Positions 47,885 through 57,932 of a DNA stretch of 64,000 nt are shown piece after piece. The position numbers were made by a program, and so were the translations under genes. Source of the stretch: Pseudoscleropodium purum (Eukaryota > Streptophyta > Bryopsida > Hypnales > Brachytheciaceae); the NCBI GenBank assembly GCA_963969395.1, contig OZ017796.1, positions 21,144,501-21,208,500 on the forward strand. The letters run 5' to 3'. Every line of letters begins with the position of its first letter. Within the stretch, counting starts at the first letter, position 1. The notes under the pieces were generated by a model. The model was not told the origin of the DNA. It ran no database searches and saw only the letters and a list, made by a program, of their open reading frames with translations.

Positions 47885-50800
47885 TTAGGATGCTCCAATG
47901 GACAGCTGGGCGGATGCTATCGGCGGTCAGTGTTTAAGTGGGGCGGTGGGCGTGTCCAAAGCGCGGACGGCGTCGGAAGGCGGACAGTGCGGACAGTCCC
48001 GTCCGACCGCCCCGTCCACCGCGTCCGACCGCTCGTCTGACCCGTCTGGCCTGTCCGTCCACCCGTCCGCTTCAGCCTCATCCGGGCCGTTTCTTGTTTT
48101 TGAATGGAAACCCTAAAAATGAACCTTTAATTTTCTGGAGGGGACTATAAATGTTAGAAGAGAAGCTTTGGTATTTACTCTCGAAAAACCGAACGCTAAG
48201 ATTTCCAAGGCTATGAGCTTCAATTTATTGAGTCTCTTGCTTGGTAATGCAGTTCGGTGGACGGGGGGGGGCTTTGATTTTCAAAGCTTTGTGTGACTAA
48301 TTTCATTGATATTGTATACATTGTCACGTTGTGGGTTTCAAATTGAAATCATTCTATTGGTTTCTTTTGAAATTGAGGTAAAACATACACTTGTCAGTAT
48401 GGTGGCCAAACCGACGGGGGATTTTTCTCCTTGGTTTAGTGTGGAAGAGGATGGTAAAGTAAAATGTAGGCTTTGCAAAACGAGCATGTCAAGGAAGCTC
48501 AGCCGTATGTTCAGCCACTTAGGCTATTCTGGGCCTGAAGGTGTACGTGATAAAGGGGTGAGCCTTTGTCCACGATTACCAATGGCAGTTCAAAATTTAT
48601 TTCGGCATTGCGAAGGAGTTTTTCCAAAACGCGTTGTAATGGACAATGTGGATGGCAACCCTGGCCCTTCAGATGTCCAAGAGTTTTTGGCTGGAAAGGT
48701 TGTGTCGCATTCTGCCCACGAAGACTCTTGTCCAGCGTCCAAAGAATTGGTATCAATGGTATGTGCCACAACTGAAATGACTTTGAGTACAAAAGCTTCT
48801 AGTGAACGTCAAACCCCGAGGGCATCAAGTTCTAAGCCTCAGAGGCAAGGCAGCTTAGTGAATGGGTTTGAAGAAGGTCATAGACGCAAATTACATTCAG
48901 TGTGGGCAAATTTTTTTTATTCGGCGAACATACCATTTTCCGTGGCTCGAAATTCAGCTTTGAAAGAAGCAGTGAAGAAAACGGCTGCGTTCGGTAGGCC
49001 ATACATTCCTCCCTCATACCACGACCTTCGGTACAAATTGTTGAATGAGGCGAAGATCAACATTCAGACACAGTTGAATGCACGGACTGAAGATAGCATT
49101 CGAGAATTTGGAGCAACATTGTCCATTGATGGATGGAGCTCAGTGACTAATCGACCTCTCATCAATGCCATGCTTGTATCATCCACAGGTGAAGAATTTC
49201 TTGGATCTGTGAATACAAGTGGTTGTGAAAAAAATGCGGAGTACTTGGCAGCTATGTTGGAAAAGTTCATTGAACAAGTGGGGTCCAAGAACGTCGTATT
49301 AATAACTACGGATAATACTCCCGTGAATCCGTCCGCATGGGATGTAATATCTGCAAAATATCCTCATATTTTTTACCAAGGGTGCGTGGTACATGCATTG
49401 AATTTGTTGTTGAAGGATTGGGCTGTACAAAAATGGATTGCTTCCAAATTAGATAAAGGAGTTCTTGTAGCTAAATTTATTAGGAAGAGACATATGCCGG
49501 TAGCTCTACTGCAAAAGTATTCGCCAAATCTTGATCTCTCAATGCCTGGGGATACAAGATTCGCCTCTAGATTTATCATGATGGAGTGTTTGACAAAATT
49601 GAGAGGAGCATTGGAACAAACGGTGGTAGATCCGCAATGGGTTGAGTATGTACATACTTTCAAGAAGAAACGTGGAGCGAAAGACCAACCAAAAGACTTG
49701 GCCTTAGCAGTGAAGAAAATTGTTCTTGATGACCATTTTTGGAATCGGTCCATCAATTATGTGAAGATGGTTGAACCAATCATATGTACACTCCGCGATT
49801 TGGATTCAAAATCACCATGCATGGGGAAGGTGTTGCATATCATGAGGAAGTTAGAGAAGCACGTGAACGAATTACAAAGTCCACCATTTTGTTTGCTAGA
49901 AGAACTTGCAATTCCATTAGTACAGTCTTTTTATGCCCGAAAAAGAATGGTGGACAACGATCTCCAATCAGCCGCAGCTCTTTTGAATCCATACCTTCTT
50001 CATGACAAAGAGCTAGCGGATGACGTAGATGCAATGTCAAGATGTAAGAAAGTTTTGGAGAGAATATGTAAACTGGATGAATATGCAGTAGTCGTAAAGG
50101 AATTTGTGGCTTTTCGACACAAGGAACCTCCATTCCACAATATGTAGAATCCGGGAGAACAAGTGCTGTCCGCGCATGCTTAGTGGGATTTTAAAGGTGC
50201 ATGTGGCAAGTTTATAGCTCCATTAGCGAAGAGGATATTGGCTCAACCGGTGTCATCATCTTCATGTGAACGGAATTGGAGCAACTATTCTTTTGTTCAC
50301 AACAAATCTCGAAATAAATTGAAGCCGAAGAAAGCAGCGAATTTAGTGTACGTGTATACCAATTCCAAAGTATTAAACGCATCGAAGGAAAAAGATGAAA
50401 AAAAATGGTATAATGATAATGTGGATCCAATGGAATCAGAGGATTCAGATAGGCCGACGTTAGAAGACGATAATAACGATGATGACGAGGATTTGGAAAG
50501 AGCCCTTTCAGCTGTAGATGGTGGAGATGATTTCAATCATGCGACAGCGTGGGGAGATGAAGACATTATGCAAGACTTTCCCGATTTGGTGAATGATACG
50601 CATGATTATCATCTAAACCGCAAGGATGTTGTTCCCGACAATGCAAACGATGCATATACCTTTTATGAAGACGAGGACAATATAGAGGTACAGGAGAATC
50701 TACCTTCTTTAACTGCATATTGCAATGGAATGGGATTCTTGAATAGCAAAAACATTCTATCGGAAAAGGCAAACGCTATTGCCAAAGAGGTGAAAATCAA

Positions 50801-52241
50801 TGAGAATGCTATTGATGATGATGGGAGAAATAAAGAAGTTTTAATTTCTCAATCTCCATCTGTGGCATTAAATGTAGTGCAAGGAAACGACAAAAGAGAA
50901 GATGCGGTCATGGAGGTGGACGTTCCAAAAGATGTGGGCAACAATAGTGGTGATGAGCGGGAACCAAATATTGCGGTACAGAAAAATAATGATTCACTTG
51001 GGATGGCAGTCACAAATTCGGCAATTGTGAAGAGTGATAAAGGAAAAGAGCCAATGAAGTTAATTTTTGAAGTACCGAGATCTAGTGCTCTTCCACCAAT
51101 ACCGTTGAAGTCTGTTAGCACACGATTGAATGAATCTTAGAGCTTTGGATATGGAAAACGCCTAATGAACATTTCCAAAGAAATTTCTACATGCGGTAAT
51201 CTACGGAAAGTAACGTCATCACCTACAAGCCTAAGTGATACGGATAGTAATCGGATGCCATTGGCATCTTTGCGTGCTCGCATTTTAGCAAAAGAAATGG
51301 CACAAGAACCCATCAAATCAACAAACGACACTCTATTACTTCAAAAGAAAGCCAAAGTGGAGATAACCGTTCATGGACATGTCGACTCTACATTGAGATT
51401 GATGGTTCAAGAATCGAGTAAGGTGAAAGCGAAAAGAGAAATGCAACCTTTTGCTATCTCTCTAGTGAAGAATAGGACCCCTCTTGATGAAAATGTTGCT
51501 ACTTTGTCAAATAGAAAAAAAAGAAAGGTTCCTATTCAAAAAGCCTTTAATCGTTCTGTCAAAGTAAAAAAAGAAAAATTAAATTCGAAAAAAAGGAGTA
51601 AACCTACTTCGACAGAAGACTTGAAGGAGACAACGATACTTGATTTCAACAATGAAGATGACTCCAACAATGAAGATGACTCCGATAATGAAGATTTTGA
51701 ACGGAGAACTGTAGGAGAGAGTAGTGGGGCTGAGGTTAAAGGAGATGTGGATTGGCGTCCATAGGAATTGTGGAGATGTGAATTTAGATGTTTGATTGTT
51801 TAGTTGCTCATGATATATGGAGCTCATGTTGACAAATGACAATGGTTTTTCAATCATTTTATTATAAAATTGTTTGTTTATTGATGGTATACATCTCCCT
51901 GGATTTTAAAGTGATTTTGTTTCTAAATCAAAATGAAATTCAACAAAAAAATTAAAAATATATTTCATATTTTATCTTTTACATAAATAGTGATATACAA
52001 CTCTATTGAATCACAATTGCAATATAAGAAAAATCAAAGTCAAAATGACTTTACTCTCAATCTCTTATTGGTGAAAACAATCAAAACAAAAAACCCAAAA
52101 CGGATTTTCTAAGCCGCCTCGTCCGTCCGCCCCGTTCATCCGCCCCGCCCATCCGCCTTTCGACGGTGGGAGGGACGCTGCGTCCGGACGTCCGGACTAC
52201 AGACGCTATTTTGAGACAGACGTAGAGATTCATCAACCCTG
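47885..52241 (+). mobile_element. hAT transposon, decayed, left end unclear
   Basis: The right end is ATCAACCCTG at 52241, the hAT-type CAGGGTTG terminus. The subterminal region 52104-52241 is CpG-rich with GTCCG motifs and is repeated, inverted, in the small element at 53778-54023. The left side (47885-48105) has the same GC-rich, GTCCG/CGGAC-rich character, but no CAGGGTTG terminus and no partner for the 8 bp after the right end (TGTGGAAT) were found. The left terminus has therefore been lost or strongly altered. Between them is the transposase frame. Confidence 0.7.
48399..51764 (+). pseudogene. hAT transposase (BED / DUF659 / hAT dimerisation), three TAG stops
   Basis: A single frame of 1,121 codons from ATG 48399. 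BED-type zinc finger: C23, C26, H40, C57. DUF659-type catalytic core at about 190-400: SIDGWSS, TDNTP, then CVVHALNLLLKDW. The hAT dimerisation region at about 600-650 is SSSSCERNWSNYSFVHNKSRNKL. Three stops, all TAG, interrupt it: 50145, 50181 and 51138 (codons 583, 595, 914). Homology continues across the first two, so they are not intronic. Beyond the dimerisation domain an unusual tail of about 470 codons continues in frame: an acidic stretch (DDNNDDDEDLE), then basic NLS-like text (RKKRKVP, KKEKLNSKKRSK) and a second acidic end. Typical hAT proteins of this type end soon after the dimerisation domain. A 5' intron may precede the ATG. Confidence 0.85.
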
Positions 52242-52886
52242 TGTGGAATTAGTCTTATGGTCAAAATAGGTGACCAATGAATGAGAAAAGAGTCACATTG
52301 TCAAGGTATAACCTGAAATTCACTTGACTTGTGTGGTTGAGGTAGAAAATAAGATAGAAGAAAAAAGAGGCACTATTCATTGTCTCTTTTATTGTTGTTT
52401 ATAAGGCCCAATTGTTTAAAGAACTATAGTCGAATATTTTTGAAGAATTTTTTTAAAAATAATTTGAAGAGTAATATATTATAGTGTTATGTTTCTAAAT
52501 TGATCTCACTTGTTTGATTCAAAATTGTCAATCAAATGTTGTACTAGTTTAGATAGAGGGAAGTCTGCTACATGCCTACATTCTATATAAAAGAATAGAG
52601 ATTGTGACCAATCATAAAAGATGGAAAAGTCTTTGGTTTGCAATAAAAATTTGATAGTGTGTGAAAAATGTCTTGACTTTTATAATGCTATCATTCATTT
52701 TATTTGAAATTTGTATGAATAAGTTGTAGGTAACAAAATGAAAAAGAATTTGTTGCCCTCTTTTCTCAAGGCTAAAACTTAATATGCATAAACTTGTTCA
52801 AGTACATTGAACCAAAATTTTAGAATGAATGTCCCATCTAATTGCAAATTTAGTGTGCCTAGACTTCAAAATATAGGGTTTTTTAA
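52242..52886. other. Spacer between the hAT element and the nested cluster
   Basis: AT-rich and non-coding. The later part already resembles TTAA-element interior text. Confidence 0.4.
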
Positions 52887-53448
52887 CTCTTCTAAAAGAT
52901 GAAATTTTATCTTTCAACATTATTAGAAATGAACATGTTTGTCTTATAACTTATGCATCAATATTATGGAAAATAGATTGAAAATATATTTAAAAAATTT
53001 AAACCACATAACTTTCATATTTATCTTTAAGAAAATTGTAAAATGGGAAATAATATTGAATGAGTAAAACTAATATGCTTATAACTTTTGCAAGAAATTA
53101 AAAACTATTAATCCCATTGGTGAGAATGTTAAATCAAACAATTCATGTCATTGAATTTTATATTCACTTGAAAATTTTCAAAATTGAGGCAAAAGATGAC
53201 TATATAGCTTTTTTTACCTTTGGTATCTACAAAATAAAAATTCTCATAACTTTTATCTCATTATTTGGAATGGAATGGTTCAAATATTTTTGAATACTAG
53301 TTATCAATTTTTACAATTCCAAAAAAATAATTAATGATTTAAAAAAAATTTAATTGTCCAATTTGACATTGAAATTTAAAAAAGACCTTTTAACTTTTGC
53401 AATATTTATCAGAATGATATGAAACAAAGCTTCACATGTAGATTATGA

Positions 53449-54590
53449 CACTAGAAGAAAATAAAGGGCTTTGCAATTTCAATGTGCAACTATTTTTGTA
53501 GTTGCATAGGATGTTTGCAACTAGGTAATAATCTAAAGTTTATAATTATAGTGGACAAGTTGCATTAATTGTAGTCTAGTTGCAAGGTTTTTTGTCATTC
53601 GACAATGTGCAAAGAACTTCATCCTCATATGCAGCTTATTTGCAACCTGTAGATTTTAAAATATTAATCCCAATAATTTATAGACTTCAAAATTTCATAT
53701 CTACTTTTTTCTAGATTTTAGAATTTTAGAACTACCTTTATTTTAGATTTTTGAATTTCAAATCTATCTTTTTCTATAGGGTTGACTAATCAGTACGTCC
53801 GCCCTAAAATAGCGTCTGTAACCCGGACGTCCGAACGTCCGTCCTCACGGACGCCAGCGGACGCAACGTCCCTCCCGCCGTCGGAAGGCGGACGGGCAGG
53901 GCGGGGCGGACGGGGCGGTCCCAGCGGACGCTGCATCCGCCGGGACCATGAATGTCAGCGGACACTGCGGACACAACGTCCACGTCCGGACGTCCCGGAC
54001 ATCCAACCGTCCTGTCAACCCTGTTTTTCTAGATTTCAAAATTTAAGATGTACCTTTTTCCTAGATTTCAAAATTTTAATTTTATAGATTTTAAAATTTC
54101 TTGAATTTTAATTATTTTTTATTTCTACAAAATGTAGAATTCTTAGAATTCTATCAAAAAAATTTATTGTATAGAAGTACAACTTATAAGGTTTTTATGT
54201 CCAATCTAATGGTACTCTTGACAATTGATTTAGGACAATTGATATAAGACAAATGGAAATGAACTTTGAAAGCAACTACTAAACAATTGGTGTGCAACTA
54301 AAAACCAACTAGTCTGCAACTAGAAAACAACTAAAAAATAATTAGGAAACAACTATGGTCATTTTCTAGTTGGATGATAGTTGTATAGGATACTAGTTGT
54401 TTCTTAGTCATTTTTTGCAACTAGAAAATGATTGCTTTGCAATTAAAATAATTTATGAATGTTGTTAAACGACTTAAAACAATTACATTAGATTTGGTGT
54501 TAATAGAAAGAAAACTCATTGCATAATAGTTGTATATGATACTAGTTGCATAGTAGTCAGTTGTGCCAAATATGTTTTTCTTCTAATGTG
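53449..54590. mobile_element. CACTA-like non-autonomous element (1,142 bp)
   Basis: The left end is CACTAGAAGAAAA and the reverse complement of the right end is CACATTAGAAGAAAAA. ATGA is present on both sides (53445-53448 and 54591-54594); CACTA elements usually duplicate 3 bp. Both subterminal regions are crowded with GCAACTA and its complement TAGTTGC (for example near 53492, 53506, 53520, 54305, 54317, 54420), like the subterminal transposase-binding repeats of En/Spm. It encodes no protein. A small hAT element is inserted in it. Confidence 0.7.
53778..54023. mobile_element. Non-autonomous hAT element with perfect 8-bp TSD
   Basis: The left end is TAGGGTTGAC and the right end is GTCAACCCTG, nine of ten bases paired. 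TTTTTCTA flanks both ends exactly (53770-53777 and 54024-54031), the 8-bp duplication of hAT elements. The 246-bp body is GC- and CpG-rich with many GTCCG/CGGAC motifs. Its left 140 bp match the inverted right end of the hAT transposon (52104-52241), so it was probably mobilised by that family. Confidence 0.93.
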
Positions 54591-54697
54591 ATGAAGAGCA
54601 TCGATTCTAAAAATTTCATTCAAAAATTCCAAAGTCAATAGATGTATCTAAATTCTCAAATAGCCTAAAGTATGCTCCTTGGTCCTTTAGGGGTTAA

Positions 54698-56349
54698 TTC
54701 AATTGGAATCTAATCACACTTCTCATTCCAAGGAACCCAATGTATTGAAAGATGGTATTGCAATGTTGTTTTTAATACCAACACTTCATCATTGCATTAC
54801 AATTCTTCAAATTCAAAACCTTTATAATGAAAAAAGTATTCAATCTCTACCGTCATCATTGGGCGCTATAAAAATCACAAGTAGTCTCTTGTCTATATAC
54901 ACTAAAGCAAATGTCATTCAAGGTTGGATATAGAGCACTTCTTTCTAAGTCCAAAGTTGTATTGGATTCAGACATCAATGACTATTCTATTGAATTGTTC
55001 ATTTTCTATAAGTTGTACACCTGTAATATATACGTATTGCTTTTGTTCCCAAAAGAATTCTCACTTGATATAGATATTAGGACCTAGAACAATAAATCAT
55101 GTCATCAAGTGCACACAAAGGCCGCGTTGTTGTTCTACTTTTTGTCCTACCATTTGCCCTACCCTTTGCCCCCTAAATATCTTCAAAGTCTTACTAATGA
55201 AGTCATGTATATATAACATTTGTAAAATTTCAAAATTAGCTTTATAATTTTTGTCCCAAAATCCTAAAAATCTCATCAACTTTACAAATGTTTATTTTTT
55301 ATCATATACATTTGTAATTTTTTATGCCATCCAAAGTTCAATGTGAGTCTCTGATGCACTCAAATTTGATGATGCAACATTTCTAGATTATAAGGGGCCA
55401 TTAAAATTCCTAAAAGAACTTATTTTCTATGTGGATACATATGGATACATTAGTATACATACAATACATGTATAATATATATGGTTAAATATTCCATATC
55501 TTTTTTTGAATTATATCAATAATTTTAGTATATCATTCATGAAAAATTTGGAAAGTATATTCACTGATATTGAATAAAATTGACCACTTGTGTTTTAGTG
55601 ACATGAAGTCTTGGTTTAGATCTAAAAAATTAGCTTTGGATGGCCCATGGTTGGATGTATTGAGCACATGAAGCAATGGCTATATGACTATATACTTAAA
55701 TACACCACTTCAATTTTTCCACCATCATTTGAACAATGTTGAAGAAAGTGCATTCTTGTATTGGCCAAGCTCATACCCTTTGTGGAATACAGAACATAAT
55801 TTTGTACTCACAGAAAGTTTTGCCCTTTTAGTACATTAGGCAACCATAGACTTATAAAAAACATTGACAACTTGCAATTTAGACCAAAGTGCTTCAATTG
55901 AAAACTTTCTCAAAGACCAAAACAAGCTCAACTTATACATAGCACTATTAGTCTTCTAGAAATAGGATAAAAATACTACAAATGTTTGACCATCACAATT
56001 AGATTTTATTTTTAAGATGTCATTTGATCACCCTTATAAAGTGAATGTTGAATCTTTGTGCACAACATCTTAAGTTTAAGATTGAATTAAACCTTTTCCA
56101 TATGATAATTAGATATAAAATCATTTGAATAAAATTTTGAGCATAATTCCTATTATATATTGAGTTGTCTAAGTTTTTGTTGGAACTTCTTGGGCGTCCA
56201 AAAGGAGTTTGTATATTTTCTTAGCATGTTTTCTTGACACATTGTAATGATTGTATGAATACATTATGAATTTTCAAAGTGTTGAAAAAAAATGATTATA
56301 TACAAAATTATTCCTAGATATTGACTCCAAATGGATTTCTCTCTCTATC
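54698..56349. other. AT-rich spacer, nothing recognised
   Basis: No gene or defined repeat. Confidence 0.5.
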
Positions 56350-56570
56350 TAAACATCAACAGTGCTAGTATGTGAGCATGAAAATACATGTAAACTTTGA
56401 GATACTCTAACCATTGAAGGTACTTATAATATAAACACCTATAATATAGGTACCTATATTATATATTACACTATAATTATAGAAGGTTTCTATAATATAG
56501 ACTTCTACAACATAGGTGTACAATCTTCTAGACTCATGTGCTCACACTCCTAAGCTCACATAATAGAAGC
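56350..56570. repeat. Palindromic AT repeat, inverted relative of 20640-20765
   Basis: Contains TATAATATAAACACCTATAA and ATAGAAGGTTTCTATAATAT, the reverse complements of text in the other copy, flanked by GTGAGCATG and CATGTGCTCAC inverted words. Confidence 0.5.
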
Positions 56571-57932
56571 CTTGGTCTAGACATGAGGGACAACATGCAA
56601 ATTTTTTGGGACTTTCAACATCTTCCACTATGATTGTTAATTTAGTTGTGTGTCATTCATTCATTCAAAATAAATAATTCTTTCACACTTTTTAGTCAAT
56701 GAGTCTTCCACGTACTTGAAAATATTCCATGTTTCCTGTTTGTAGTAAAATAAATCTTTCACTTATCCCCCCCCCCAAAAAAAAAAAATCCACCCTAGAC
56801 ACTCATAAATAGAAGTTCTTCATTTTAAGCAAAAGTTTATAAGAATGAGTTTTAGAAATGGCTTGCAATTGTTTACCTCAACTTATCCACACTTTTCTAC
56901 TTTTCCACCCACACATCACTTATTAGTTACTCTATATCCCCTTGAATTTGATTGCTTAGGAAATTGTTATAGTACATATTATATAGTTTGAATGTGAGAC
57001 AATTATGCTCGAAGAACTGATAGTATGGCAAGTGCGTAGGATATTCCAAAACGTCTTTTAAGGGTGGGTCAAACTAAAGAGGTAAAAGTGTCCCTATATT
57101 AAGATATACAAATTTTACTTTCAAGTGGGGGGTTCAACCTTGAAGCATTCTAATGCTCAATACTTTTTTATTTCAATGAATAGCTAGATAGAGCAACACC
57201 CTTAGTACTCAATAGAAAACTTTGCCAAGGTAGGGACATCCAAAAGTACCACTTTTTTTTATAAATGCATAGTTATCATAGTTAAGTTGATCTAATTTCC
57301 ATATTTCTTTTTGTTGGCAAATGAAAGGAGATTCCAATGCACAAAAGAATGCAACATTTGAATACTTTATGCAAAAGCTATGAAGGGTCAAAGGTTTTTT
57401 TGGTAAATGATCTAAAGTTGTTTCGTCAACATAGGTGCATATAGAGAGATGATGGCAGTTTTGGGTGCAATTTTTGGGGTACCCACCTTATAACTTAGTG
57501 AACTGAGGACTCACACTGCTCTTGAATGTTGTGCTCTTCTCTTTACAGTCACATAAAAATTAATCCTTATTTTTCCCACCTCAAAGTCAAAATAACATCA
57601 TCTCATAATCAGAGCCTCAAGCATATATTGCCACCTCTTTTCCATAACATGTAAATACTGAATATCTACAGTAACAGATTCCCTATTTGCACTGGCCAAC
57701 TTTGAATAGTTGGCATACGGTAATGCTTGTTGGGACTGAAGAAAATCCCAGTTAGCTTTATAATCCGCACTATAAAATGAACTTGCTTATGCCTGTCTGT
57801 AACGAGAATCGCAAAAATTGTTCAGAGCTGTCCAAGCATTGTGGACCAAATTGGCTTACTTAACCCTTGGACGTTGATATGTTACACAGTGGTGGCATTG
57901 CAACAAATCTACTATCGTACGTAGCCAGGGTC
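56571..57932. other. Spacer downstream of the transporter gene
   Basis: No gene recognised. A C10-A12 run lies at 56767-56788. From about 57600 the composition rises, and 57600-57932 probably contains the transporter 3' UTR. Confidence 0.45.

Larger units (their letters stand above)
52887..54693. mobile_element. Probable TTAA-type element carrying nested insertions
   Basis: The right end is clear: GGTCCTTTAGGGG followed by TTAA (54694-54697), the same terminus as at 62761-62777. The left end is uncertain; TTAA at 52883-52886 followed by CTCTTCTAAAAGATG is the best candidate. Removing the CACTA-like insertion at 53449-54590 leaves about 660 bp of interior text of the same style as the other TTAA elements. 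Confidence 0.4.

Noticed and set aside
47852..48150. Overlapping plus-strand frames rich in Arg/Pro/Ser
   Set aside because: They arise from the GTCCG-rich subterminal DNA of the hAT element, which is open in several frames.
53782..54087. 101-codon frame in the small hAT element
   Set aside because: Same cause: CpG-rich repeat DNA, crosses the element boundary and has no protein motif.
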